64,000 nucleotides of DNA from Gammaproteobacteria bacterium (lineage in GTDB: Bacteria > Pseudomonadota > Gammaproteobacteria > Pseudomonadales > Halieaceae): the NCBI GenBank assembly GCA_024742415.1, contig JANSYN010000006.1, positions 186,001 through 250,000 on the forward strand, in the 5' to 3' direction. The notes under the pieces were generated by a model, which ran no database searches, had not been told where the DNA came from, and saw only the letters and a list, made by a program, of their open reading frames with translations. The translations under genes were made by a program, and so were the position numbers. Shown piece by piece: positions 33,300 to 42,066 of this stretch (position 1 is the first letter of the stretch; each line of letters begins with the position of its first letter).

Positions 33300-34232
33300 T
33301 CAGGGCGGCACCAGCTGTTCAACGCGATAGCCCTTGTGCCTGAGCATTTGCAACACGCCGTCTTCACCGGCCAGGTGCGCTACGCCAACGAGCAAAAGTT
33401 CAACCTCAGGCGTGACCAGCATGCGTTCGATCTGCGGCAGCCAGTTGTGATTGCGCTCTACCAGCAGCGTTGCATACACCGCGGGGAAGACCTCGCGCAT
33501 GGGCTGCACAGTGTGCTCGTCAAGCGCCGCCATATCGCCAGAGCGCCAGCTGGCCACCATACTGTCGACCATGGGCTCGACGTTTTCCATGTCATCCAGC
33601 GTGTAGCGCAAAAAATCATCTTCATAGCCCTCACCCATGCTCGCCACATAGGCCAGGTGTTCGTCAAGGCTCTCCAGCCAGCCAATGGACTTGCCCGCAA
33701 GCAAACCCTGCCGGTAGTAGTGCTCATCAACGCCGGCCTCACCGAGCCCCAACCGCTGCAACTCCAGTACAGAGATCACCATTGCCACCATGGCCGGCTT
33801 GATCTGGTTGAAGGCCCGTACATCCATACCTGTCGCGGCAAGATACCTACGCAGCGCCTCGTAGGTCTGCGCACTGAGGCTTGCTTGCAGCGTGGTGCCG
33901 GCGGGCAACATCACCATCGACTGCAGGCGCGCCTGCACCTGCGCAGAGTCCAGTGCGCCGATGTCCGTCTCGAAGACGAGCGTGTCCGCAGCGGCAAACG
34001 CCACATCAAAGGGCACGGGCAGCGGATAGTCCCGGGCACTTAACAGGTGCAGTGTGCCACCCATGTACAGCTGGTTGTCGCCCTTGCTCACCAGCCACAC
34101 AGAAGAGGACGACTGCGCCTGCGCCATACTCGATGGCAACGGCCAGGCCAGCAGGGTCATCACCAGCAGCAGGCGCATCGCGAGAGGCCTTGTCATGGCC
34201 TGGGCTGCGCGTTGATACGGTTTAACAAACAC
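33300..34232 (-). CDS. TraB/GumN family protein, secreted
   Basis: A TraB/GumN (TIKI-like) family protein of about 310 residues. The family blocks are VSKGDNQLYMGGTLHLLSA near the N-terminus, VFETDIGAL in the middle and LLVGVAHLAGEDGVLQML at the end, each with the conserved Gly-x-x-His that makes these proteins putative metalloproteases. A hydrophobic segment (LLLVMTLLAWPLPSSMAQA) is a cleavable signal peptide, so the protein is periplasmic. The start is uncertain: GTG at 34232 has AAGGTGA five bases upstream, while ATG at 34196 gives a shorter, more usual signal peptide but no visible binding site. It is a single gene with unknown substrate. Confidence 0.82.
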   Translation of the reverse strand: MFVKPYQRAAQAMTRPLAMRLLLVMTLLAWPLPSSMAQAQSSSSVWLVSKGDNQLYMGGTLHLLSARDYPLPVPFDVAFAAADTLVFETDIGALDSAQVQARLQSMVMLPAGTTLQASLSAQTYEALRRYLAATGMDVRAFNQIKPAMVAMVISVLELQRLGLGEAGVDEHYYRQGLLAGKSIGWLESLDEHLAYVASMGEGYEDDFLRYTLDDMENVEPMVDSMVASWRSGDMAALDEHTVQPMREVFPAVYATLLVERNHNWLPQIERMLVTPEVELLLVGVAHLAGEDGVLQMLRHKGYRVEQLVPP

Positions 34233-34370
34233 ACTAATCACCTTGCTTTTCGTTGGTATCGGCCGAGGCACAGAATCTGCCGCGTGAATAGCGTGTGTCG
34301 CTATTCCCAGGCGCCCATACTGCCGCCAGAGGCAGCCGCATTGCAAATGGCGAGGCTGCCGTCATTGCGC

Positions 34371-34379
34371 TGTGATAAT
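34371..34379 (+). promoter_or_regulatory. Extended -10 promoter before the crotonase gene
   Basis: TGTGATAAT fits an extended -10 (TG-N-GATAAT) 37 bases before the ATG at 34416, which itself has AAGGAG upstream. Position and match support it; no -35 is required for this promoter class. Confidence 0.45.
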
Positions 34380-34415
34380 GTGCGCACTCTCCACAAACAC
34401 TGAAGGAGCCCCTGT

Positions 34416-35291
34416 ATGGCTTACAACACACTGCGCTACGAAGTCGCCGACCAGATCCTGACACTGACCCTCAATCGCCCGGACCACCTCAACGCATTTA
34501 CCGTGGAAATGGCCCATGAGCTCATCGATGCGTTCGAGCGTGCCAGCGACGACGACACCGTCAGTGCCATTGTTGTCACCGGCGAGGGCCGGGCGTTCTG
34601 TGCAGGCATGGATTTATCCGGCGAAGGCAATGTCTTCGGGCTCGATGAGTCACTGACGCCGACCATGGATGACCTCGAGCAGCGCCTCGACGACCCGGCG
34701 ATTATCGCCGGCGTTCGTGATACCGGCGGTCGCGTTACCCTGGCCATCTACGAATGCAAGAAACCGGTGATTGCCGCGATCAACGGCGCGGCGGTAGGTA
34801 TTGGTGCAACCATGACCTGCGCCATGGACATTCGCCTGGCCTCAGAACATGCCCGCATCGGCTTTGTCTTTAACAAAATCGGCATTACGCCAGAAGCGTG
34901 CTGTACCTGGTTTCTACCACGCATCGTGGGCATCTCGCAGGCACTTGAGTGGGTCTACAGTGCCGAGGTCATGCGTGCCCAGGACGCCCTCGCCGGTGGC
35001 TTTGTAAAGGCAGTCGTGCCCCATGAAGAACTGCTCGAGGAAGCCTACAAGATCGCCCGCAGGATCGCCCAGCACAGCCAGGTGAGCATCGCACTGACGC
35101 GGCAGATGATGTATCGCAATGCGGCCCAGCCCGATCCGCTGGAAGCGCATAAAGTGGACTCACTGAGCATGTTTTACGCCAGTATCACCAGCGGTAAGGA
35201 AGGCGTTGCGTCCTTCCTGGAAAAGCGTGCGCCGGTGTTCGACAGCAAGGCGTCAACCGACATGCCCCCCTTCTACCCCTGGTGGAAGTAA
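34416..35291 (+). CDS. Enoyl-CoA hydratase family protein
   Basis: A 291-residue crotonase-fold enzyme. It shows LNRPDHLNAFTVEM, GRAFCAGMDLSGEG, INGAAVGIGATMTCAMDIRLA and FNKIGITPEACCTWFLPR, all expected for enoyl-CoA hydratase/isomerase proteins; the GITPE glutamate is the likely catalytic acid. The C-terminus (FYPWW) is unlike short-chain crotonases. It lies 178 bases before the Atu-like operon and in the same direction, so it could act on a terpenoid acyl-CoA, but it has its own promoter-like element. Substrate not determined. Confidence 0.87.
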   Translation: MAYNTLRYEVADQILTLTLNRPDHLNAFTVEMAHELIDAFERASDDDTVSAIVVTGEGRAFCAGMDLSGEGNVFGLDESLTPTMDDLEQRLDDPAIIAGVRDTGGRVTLAIYECKKPVIAAINGAAVGIGATMTCAMDIRLASEHARIGFVFNKIGITPEACCTWFLPRIVGISQALEWVYSAEVMRAQDALAGGFVKAVVPHEELLEEAYKIARRIAQHSQVSIALTRQMMYRNAAQPDPLEAHKVDSLSMFYASITSGKEGVASFLEKRAPVFDSKASTDMPPFYPWWK

Positions 35292-35469
35292 GCCGCGGCG
35301 GCCCTGGCCGCAACGCTACCGGCGGCCCTGCCTTTCCCCCGCCGAGGCTGTGCCAGGTGGGCGCTCGCCATGGCGCAATCCGTCATGCGTATGGCGCCCT
35401 ATCCCATGTGGCGCGATCGAGCAATGCGTACCATAATTTTCCTTCGGTAAACCGATTCGGGAAGTAGCG

Positions 35470-37275
35470 ATGAGTGAGCAGGTTTTGCGCATTGGCGGCG
35501 CCAGTGGTTTCTGGGGTGATGCTGCGCGCGCAACCCCGCAGTTGTTGAACGTCCCTGGGCTGGATTACATCGTCTACGACTACCTGGCCGAGATCACCCT
35601 GTCGATCATGGCGCGCGCCCGCGCCAAGGATGCCACCAAAGGTTACGCCACCGATTTTGTCAGCGCCGCCATGAAGCCCAATCTGGCATTGCTTGCGCAG
35701 CGCGGCATCAAGGTCATCTCCAATGCCGGAGGCGTGAACCCGCAAGCCTGCGTTGCGGCGCTGCGTCAGGAAATTGCCGACCAGGGCCTTGCTTTGAAGG
35801 TTGCATGCATCAGCGGGGATGACCTGCTGGCCGCCGGAAAACGGTTGGCCGAGTCCGGCATTGCGGAGATGTTCAACGGCACGCCCTTCCCCGATGCCGA
35901 ACAACTGCTCAGCATTAACGCCTACCTGGGCGCATTTCCTGTCGCCGAGGCACTCCGCCTGGGCGCGGACATCGTCGTCACCGGGCGCGGCGTGGACAGC
36001 GCCGTGACCCTGGGCGCCTGCATCCACGCCTTCGGCTGGAGCCGCGAGGACTACGACCAGCTCGCCATGGGGTCCCTGGCGGGCCATATTCTGGAATGTG
36101 GGCCGCAGGCAACCGGCGGCAACTTCACCGACTGGGAAACCGTCCAGGGCCTGGAAGACATCGGCTACCCGGTTGCAGAAATCAGCGCTGATGGCAGTTT
36201 CGTCTGCACCAAACCCGACCACACCGGCGGGCTTGTCTCAACAGCCACGGTCGCTGAGCAGATGCTCTATGAAATTGGCGACCCACAGGCCTACATGCTG
36301 CCCGATGTGATCTGTGATTTTTCCACGGCCCGTTTTGAGCAGCTTGGGGAAAACCGCGTGCGGGTCATTGGGGCGACCGGCCGCCCTGCGCCAGACACCT
36401 ACAAGGTCAGCGCCACCTACCTGGATGAGTTTCGCGGCGGTACCTACCTGAGTTTCTACGGCATCGATGCTGACAAAAAAGCACGCGCGCTCTGCGCCGC
36501 CGTGTTCCAGGCGGCGCGCAACACTCTCTGCGCCCTGGGGCTGGCAGACTACAGTGAAACCAGCGTGGAGATCATGGGCACGGAGTGTCAGTACGGTGCG
36601 TTCAGCGAGGTTCAAGGCAGCCGCGAAGTCGTGGCCAAAATTGCCGCAAAGCACCCCGACGCAGCGGGTATCGGGATTCTTCTCAAAGAAGCGGTGGGAT
36701 TGGGATTGGCAACCCCTCCTGGCTTGTCGGGGTTTGCCGGGAGTCGGCCCAGCCCATCGCCGGTGGTGCGCCTGTTTTCTTTCACCTTGCCCAAAGCCGA
36801 GGTGGATGTGTGCATTGAACTGGATAACACAACAACGCCATGCGCCCAGACCCAGGGGCAGGCCTTCGACGCCGCTACGCTCATCCGCCCGCAGGTACCG
36901 GCAGCGGACAGTCGCGAAGACCTGGTCAAGGTAGCGCTGGTCAAGCTCGCCTGGGGGCGTAGCGGCGACAAGGGCAACAAAGCCAACATCGGCATTATTG
37001 CGCGCAGGGCAGAGTACCTGCCGTATATCTGGGAGCACCTGACCGAGCGTGTGGTGACCGAGCGCTTCGCCCATTTTCTGGAGAATGCCCAGGCAGAAAG
37101 CGTTGAGCGCTTCCTGCTACCAGGCTGCAACGCCATTAACTTTCTGCTGCACGATGTGTTGGGCGGTGGCGGTGTCGCCAGTATCCGCAATGACCCCCAG
37201 GGCAAGGGTTATGCGCAACTCCTGTTATCCTGCCCGATCGGTATTCCCGCCTCGCTTGCAGAGAAAATCCTATGA
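35470..37275 (+). CDS. atuA: AtuA family protein (acyclic terpene utilisation, DUF1446)
   Basis: A 601-residue protein of the AtuA family, named from the Pseudomonas citronellol/geraniol pathway; its biochemical role there is not established. The DUF1446 domain starts with VLRIGGASGFWGDAA and contains YDYLAEITLSIMARA, ISNAGGVNPQACV, VVTGRGVDSAVTLG and ECGPQATGGNFTDW. The C-terminal part has LAWGRSGDKGNKANIG, a separate conserved AtuA-associated domain. The stop overlaps the next gene by 4 bp (ATGA), giving translational coupling to the carboxyltransferase subunit. CGGGAAG precedes the ATG. Confidence 0.9.
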   Translation: MSEQVLRIGGASGFWGDAARATPQLLNVPGLDYIVYDYLAEITLSIMARARAKDATKGYATDFVSAAMKPNLALLAQRGIKVISNAGGVNPQACVAALRQEIADQGLALKVACISGDDLLAAGKRLAESGIAEMFNGTPFPDAEQLLSINAYLGAFPVAEALRLGADIVVTGRGVDSAVTLGACIHAFGWSREDYDQLAMGSLAGHILECGPQATGGNFTDWETVQGLEDIGYPVAEISADGSFVCTKPDHTGGLVSTATVAEQMLYEIGDPQAYMLPDVICDFSTARFEQLGENRVRVIGATGRPAPDTYKVSATYLDEFRGGTYLSFYGIDADKKARALCAAVFQAARNTLCALGLADYSETSVEIMGTECQYGAFSEVQGSREVVAKIAAKHPDAAGIGILLKEAVGLGLATPPGLSGFAGSRPSPSPVVRLFSFTLPKAEVDVCIELDNTTTPCAQTQGQAFDAATLIRPQVPAADSREDLVKVALVKLAWGRSGDKGNKANIGIIARRAEYLPYIWEHLTERVVTERFAHFLENAQAESVERFLLPGCNAINFLLHDVLGGGGVASIRNDPQGKGYAQLLLSCPIGIPASLAEKIL

Positions 37276-38894
37276 CAGTATTCAACTCCAGGGTTAAAAC
37301 CTCCTCGGAAGGATTCATCAAAAACCGCACCGAGATGCTGGCACTGGTCGACAAGCTGCAGGCGCTCAACGCCCGCGGCGCGGCGATCTCCGAAAAACGC
37401 AAACCGCGCTTCGAGGCGCGCGGCCAGCTCACGCCGCGTGAGCGCCTGGCACGCCTGCTCGACCCGGGCATGCCCTTCCTCACCGTGGGCAATCTTGCCG
37501 GTTACCTGGTTGATACCACCGAGGAAGAAAAATCCATTCCCGGCTCCACCGTGATCACCGGCATCGGCTTCATCGCTGGCGTGCGCTGCATGATCGTAGT
37601 GGACGACAGCGGCATCGCCGCCGGCACGCTGACCTCGGGAACCGGCTATCGCGTGACCCGTTGTGAAGAAATCGCGCTGCAGCAAAAGCTGCCGTTTGTG
37701 CACCTGGTTGAAAGCGGCGGCGGTGACCTCATCAACTACACGGTGCAGAGTTTCACCAAGGGCGGGGAACTGTTCGGCAATCTCGCCAAACTCAGCAAGG
37801 CGGGCATCCCGGTGATCTCCATCCTGCACGGATCATCCACTGCAGGTGGTGCCTACATGCCTGGCCTGAGCGACTATGTGATCGCCGTAAAAGGCAACGG
37901 CAAGGCGTTTCTGGCGGGGCCGCCGTTATTGCGCGCCGCCACCGGCGAAATCGCAACCGAGCAGGAACTGGGCGGAGCGGAAATGCACGCCAGTGTGTCG
38001 GGCCTTGCCGAATACCTGACCGAGAACGATGGCCAGGCCGTACAGGTCTGTCGCGAGCTGGTGCAGCGCCTGCACTGGAACAAGGATTGCGCGAGGCCGC
38101 GTCGCGGCAGCTTCGCCGCCCCGCTGTACGACCCCGACGAACTGGCCGGTGTGATCCCCTGCGACTACCGCACGCCCTATGACATGCGCGAGCTGGTAGC
38201 GCGCGTGGTCGACGGCTCTGACTTTATGGACTTCAAGGCACGCTATGGGCCGGCAACGGTTTGCCTGCAGGCTGAAATTTTCGGTATGCCCTGCGGCATT
38301 CTCGGCAACAACGGGCCGATTGACCCGGCCGGCGCTACCAAGGCTACCCAGTTCCTGCAACTGTGCGATCAGGCCAACATTCCCGTGATCTTCCTGCAGA
38401 ACACCACCGGTTACATCGTTGGAACGCAATCGGAACGGGCCGGCATGATTAAACACGGCTCCAAGATGATCCAGGCCGTGACCAATCTCGAAGTACCGCG
38501 TCTCACACTGATGACAGGCGCCAGTTTTGGAGCGGGCAACTACGGCATGTGTGGCCGGCACTTCGACCCGGACTTTCTATTCACGCTACCCAATGCCGCC
38601 ACCGGCGTGATGGGCGGTGAACAGGCAGCCAAAACCATGTCGATGGTGGCGCGCGGCAAGGCGCAGGCGAGCGGCCAGGACGTTAACGAGGAGGCGCTGG
38701 CCCAGCAGGAGGCGTATCTCACGCACTTGTTTGACAGCCAGTCCAGCGCTTTCTACACCTCTGGCCATATGATGGACGACGGCATGATCGATCCGCGCCA
38801 CACACGACAGACATTGGGATTTTTACTGGAAACGGTGTGGGAGACACGACACCGTACAGTGCGCGAGAACAGCTTCGGCATCGCCAGGATGTAA
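37272..38894 (+). CDS. atuC: Acyl-CoA carboxylase, carboxyltransferase subunit (AtuC/LiuB type)
   Basis: A 540-residue beta subunit of a biotin-dependent acyl-CoA carboxylase (methylcrotonyl-CoA or geranyl-CoA type). It has the two crotonase-like carboxyltransferase halves: KPRFEARGQLTPRERLARLLD and VESGGGDLINYT in the first, and FLQNTTGYIVGTQSERAGMI, TLMTGASFGAGNYGMCGR and TGVMGGEQAAKTM in the second. It carboxylates the gamma-carbon of a branched unsaturated acyl-CoA, using carboxybiotin from the alpha subunit at 39862. Adjacency to atuA favours geranyl-CoA carboxylase (AtuC) over the leucine-pathway LiuB. Motifs alone do not separate the two. Confidence 0.9.
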   Translation: MTVFNSRVKTSSEGFIKNRTEMLALVDKLQALNARGAAISEKRKPRFEARGQLTPRERLARLLDPGMPFLTVGNLAGYLVDTTEEEKSIPGSTVITGIGFIAGVRCMIVVDDSGIAAGTLTSGTGYRVTRCEEIALQQKLPFVHLVESGGGDLINYTVQSFTKGGELFGNLAKLSKAGIPVISILHGSSTAGGAYMPGLSDYVIAVKGNGKAFLAGPPLLRAATGEIATEQELGGAEMHASVSGLAEYLTENDGQAVQVCRELVQRLHWNKDCARPRRGSFAAPLYDPDELAGVIPCDYRTPYDMRELVARVVDGSDFMDFKARYGPATVCLQAEIFGMPCGILGNNGPIDPAGATKATQFLQLCDQANIPVIFLQNTTGYIVGTQSERAGMIKHGSKMIQAVTNLEVPRLTLMTGASFGAGNYGMCGRHFDPDFLFTLPNAATGVMGGEQAAKTMSMVARGKAQASGQDVNEEALAQQEAYLTHLFDSQSSAFYTSGHMMDDGMIDPRHTRQTLGFLLETVWETRHRTVRENSFGIARM

Positions 38895-39036
38895 GCGCCG
38901 CGGCGTCGCGTAGCGCAATGTTCAGCCTGCGCGCACGACAACCTGCGCACACTATCGGCGCTGCAACCACGACACAGAAAGAGCGTCTGTAGCGGCATCA
39001 CAGGCACAACATTAAACAGGCGACGGAGAAACACCT

Positions 39037-39846
39037 ATGACAGCCCTGCCCGACACCCGCGATCTATTGCTTGAACCTGCCGGCAGTGTGCTCACCATCT
39101 GGCTGAATCGACCACAGGCAAAAAACGCACTATCGGCAGAGATGGTAGATGAGTTGCATGCCGTGCTCGATGCCGCACGCGATGACCCGCAACTGCGCAC
39201 GCTGATCATACGCGGCAAAGGTGGCGTATTTTGCGCAGGGGGTGACATCAAGGGTTTTAAATCTGGCCTGCAGGATGCACCGCCCGATGCAGCCGACGTC
39301 GCCAGGGGCAACCGCGAGTTTGGCGACCTGATGATCAAACTCAACGAGCAACCACAAACCGTGATCATGCTTGTGGAGGGCGCTGCCATTGGCGGCGGCC
39401 TGGGCCTGGCCTGCATCGGCGATGTCACTATCGTGACACGCACGGCCAGGTTTCGCCTGTCAGAAACCAGCCTCGGTATACCGCCAGCGCAGATCGCGCC
39501 TTTTGTTACCGAGCGCGTGGGCCTGACGCAGGCGCGCCGGCTGATGCTGACCGGCGCACGCTTTACCGGTGAAGAAGCGGTGCGCCTGGGCATCGGCCAC
39601 CTGCTGGCCGAGGATGCCGATGCCATGAATGCACAGTGCGCCGCGGTACTCGAGCAAATAGCCCTGTGCGCTCCCGGCGCGAACCGGGTCACCAAATCCA
39701 TTATGTTTGAGGGCACACGCCGGCCGCGCGCAGAAGCACTGGATTACGCCGCGCGCGGTTTCGCGCAGTGCATGCTTTCTGACGAGGGGCGAGAAGGCGT
39801 GGCCGCCTTCGTTGAAAAACGCAAAGCCGCGTGGGCCAATGACTAG
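39037..39846 (+). CDS. Enoyl-CoA hydratase (AtuE/LiuC-like)
   Basis: A 269-residue crotonase that lies between the two carboxylase subunit genes, the usual place of isohexenylglutaconyl-CoA hydratase (AtuE) or 3-methylglutaconyl-CoA hydratase (LiuC). Motifs: LNRPQAKNALSAEM, GVFCAGGDIKGF, EGAAIGGGLGLACIGDVTI and SETSLGIPPAQIAPFV. It is preceded by GACGGAG and followed by the biotin carboxylase gene after 15 bases. It would hydrate the carboxylated product before cleavage by a lyase, but no HMG-CoA-lyase-like gene is present in this window. Confidence 0.88.
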   Translation: MTALPDTRDLLLEPAGSVLTIWLNRPQAKNALSAEMVDELHAVLDAARDDPQLRTLIIRGKGGVFCAGGDIKGFKSGLQDAPPDAADVARGNREFGDLMIKLNEQPQTVIMLVEGAAIGGGLGLACIGDVTIVTRTARFRLSETSLGIPPAQIAPFVTERVGLTQARRLMLTGARFTGEEAVRLGIGHLLAEDADAMNAQCAAVLEQIALCAPGANRVTKSIMFEGTRRPRAEALDYAARGFAQCMLSDEGREGVAAFVEKRKAAWAND

Positions 39847-39861
39847 CAAGGGAAGAACAGC

Positions 39862-41874
39862 ATGAGCCAATTCACCCGTGTACTGGTGGCCAACCGTGGC
39901 GAGATTGCCTGCCGCATTATTCGCAGCGCCAAAGCGCAGGGCTACACAACCATCGCCGTATACTCTGACGCCGACGCCGGTGCAGTGCATGTGCAGGCGG
40001 CCGACGACGCCGTCTGCATAGGGCCGGGGCCGGTGAATGAGTCGTACCTGGTGATCGACAACATCCTCGCGGCGGCGCGCAGCAGTGGCGCGCAGGCCAT
40101 ACATCCGGGCTACGGCTTTCTCAGCGAGAACGCTGACTTTGCCATCGCCTGTGACAGCGCCGGAATCACCTTCATCGGCCCAAGCCCTGAGGCCATTCGT
40201 GTGATGGGCAACAAGGCCGAAGCCAAACGCCGCATGATCAAGGCAGGCGTACCCTGCGTACCAGGGTATGAAGGCGAAGACCAAAGCGATGAAACATTGC
40301 TGGCGGAGGCTACGGGCATTGGGCTGCCGTTAATGGTAAAGGCCGCAGCCGGTGGCGGTGGGCGCGGCATGCGCCTGGTGCACGAACAGGCTGAGTTGGC
40401 CAATGCCATTGCACTGGCGCGGGCGGAAGCGCAAAGCGCCTTTGGCAGTTCCGAACTGATCCTCGAAAAAGCGATTGTTCGCCCGCGCCATGTGGAAGTA
40501 CAGGTCTTTGCCGACAGTCAGGGCAATACGATCCACCTGGGCGAGCGCGACTGCTCGGTACAGCGGCGCCACCAGAAAGTCATTGAAGAGGCGCCCTGCC
40601 CGATCATGACAGCGGACCTGCGCGAAGCGATGGGTGCCGCGGCCGTGGCTGCGGCCGAAAGCATCCACTACTGCGGTGCGGGTACCGTTGAATTTTTACT
40701 GGATGAGTCCGGCGAATTTTACTTCCTGGAAATGAACACGCGCTTGCAGGTGGAACACCCGGTGACAGAAATGATCACTGGCCTGGACCTGGTCGCGCTA
40801 CAACTGCAAGTCGCACAGGGGCACAGTCTCGGCCTGCAGCAACAGGACATTGTGCTGCAAGGTCACGCCATCGAAGCGCGCCTGTACACCGAAGACACCA
40901 CCCAGGGCTTCCTGCCCACGGCGGGGCCGGTAGATTTGTGGTCGCCCGCAGCCGGCCCGGGCATACGCGTGGATGCCGGCATTGGCACAGGCCAGGCGGT
41001 GTCGCCGTACTACGACCCGATGGTCGCGAAGATCATCGCCAGCGGCCCAACGCGCGAAGTGGCTCGCCTGCGCCTGATCGAGGCACTCAACGACACCGTA
41101 CTGTTTGGCACTCGACACAACCGCGATTTTCTCATTGCCTGCTTGCAGAAACAGACCTTCGCAGACGGCCAGGCGACAACCGCCTTTATCGACGAAGAGT
41201 TTACGCCCGATGAACTGGCTGGCACTACCCCCTCCTTTGCCGACAGCGCGGTCGCTTCCGTGATCGAAGCGGCGCTCGAGCACAGCACGGCCTACAGCAA
41301 CAGCGTTGTGGTTGCCCCGGAGCTGCGCGACTGGGCCAGTGCCGGTGCGCTGGTCACACGCAAGCAATATGTTCACGGGGACACCTGTCATGACCTTGGC
41401 ATTACGCCTATGGGCAACATGACTTACACGGTATCAGACCAGGAACACAGCGTTACCGTCGCGCTACATGCCATGGAAGACACCAGCGCCCGTGTCAGCG
41501 TCGATGGGCGGCAGTGCGCCGTGCGCTTTTTGCTCGCCGAACCGGGCAAACTCCACCTGGCTGTCGAAGGTCGCGCTGCACACTATTGCGACATGATCCG
41601 CCTCGACGGCCAGGTGGACGCCGCCGCCGGCGGTGGCAACGCGGTGGCGCCGATGCACGGCCTGCTGATGGAAGTGCGCGTCTCTGCAGGCGATGTTGTG
41701 AGCCAGGGGCAGACCCTCGCCGTTCTGGAAGCGATGAAGATGCACCATGAGATTACCGCTGCCGCGGCCGGCACTGTTATCGCGGTCATTGCAGAAGCGG
41801 GCAGCCAGGTTGCCGCTGACGACTTGCTGATCGAGATCGCGGTGCCAGAACAGGGCGAGAGCGACAGCGGGTGA
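39862..41874 (+). CDS. atuF: Acyl-CoA carboxylase, biotin carboxylase and biotin carrier subunit
   Basis: A 670-residue alpha subunit. Biotin carboxylase occupies about residues 1-450: VANRGEIACRIIRSAKAQG, HPGYGFLSENADFA, KAAAGGGGRGMRLV (ATP grasp), RDCSVQRRHQKVIEEAP, EFYFLEMNTRLQVEHPVTE and GHAIEARLYTED. The biotin carrier domain ends the protein, with biotinylated Lys626 in LEAMKMHHEI. It uses ATP and bicarbonate to charge biotin for the carboxyltransferase encoded at 37272. Context with atuA supports the geranyl-CoA carboxylase subunit AtuF; LiuD is the alternative. Confidence 0.9.
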   Translation: MSQFTRVLVANRGEIACRIIRSAKAQGYTTIAVYSDADAGAVHVQAADDAVCIGPGPVNESYLVIDNILAAARSSGAQAIHPGYGFLSENADFAIACDSAGITFIGPSPEAIRVMGNKAEAKRRMIKAGVPCVPGYEGEDQSDETLLAEATGIGLPLMVKAAAGGGGRGMRLVHEQAELANAIALARAEAQSAFGSSELILEKAIVRPRHVEVQVFADSQGNTIHLGERDCSVQRRHQKVIEEAPCPIMTADLREAMGAAAVAAAESIHYCGAGTVEFLLDESGEFYFLEMNTRLQVEHPVTEMITGLDLVALQLQVAQGHSLGLQQQDIVLQGHAIEARLYTEDTTQGFLPTAGPVDLWSPAAGPGIRVDAGIGTGQAVSPYYDPMVAKIIASGPTREVARLRLIEALNDTVLFGTRHNRDFLIACLQKQTFADGQATTAFIDEEFTPDELAGTTPSFADSAVASVIEAALEHSTAYSNSVVVAPELRDWASAGALVTRKQYVHGDTCHDLGITPMGNMTYTVSDQEHSVTVALHAMEDTSARVSVDGRQCAVRFLLAEPGKLHLAVEGRAAHYCDMIRLDGQVDAAAGGGNAVAPMHGLLMEVRVSAGDVVSQGQTLAVLEAMKMHHEITAAAAGTVIAVIAEAGSQVAADDLLIEIAVPEQGESDSG

Positions 41875-42000
41875 TGCGCCAGCCGCTGCCATGACCCGCT
41901 ACCTTGTGGTTAACCTGCGGCCCGGTTGCACCGCCCTGTAGCGCGCCGCAGGCCTGCAGATGACCTTGATGCGGTCAGTTCACGTAGTTTTTACGCACAC

Positions 42001-42040
42001 CTGATCACAACTAATCACAACTGATCACACCTAATCACAA
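42001..42040. repeat. Four 10-bp direct repeats
   Basis: Four consecutive decamers read CTGATCACAA, CTAATCACAA, CTGATCACAC and CTAATCACAA. They also form two 20-bp units that differ by one base. Each odd unit contains the palindrome TGATCA. The repeat lies between the convergent ends of the carboxylase and amidohydrolase genes and is flanked by an imperfect inverted pair (GGTCAGT near 41973, ACTGACC near 42054). Confidence 0.9.
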
Positions 42041-42066
42041 CTACCACGTACGCACTGACCCCGGCG

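Noticed and set aside
42001..42040. CRISPR array
   Set aside because: Units of 10 bp follow without spacers and no cas genes are present.
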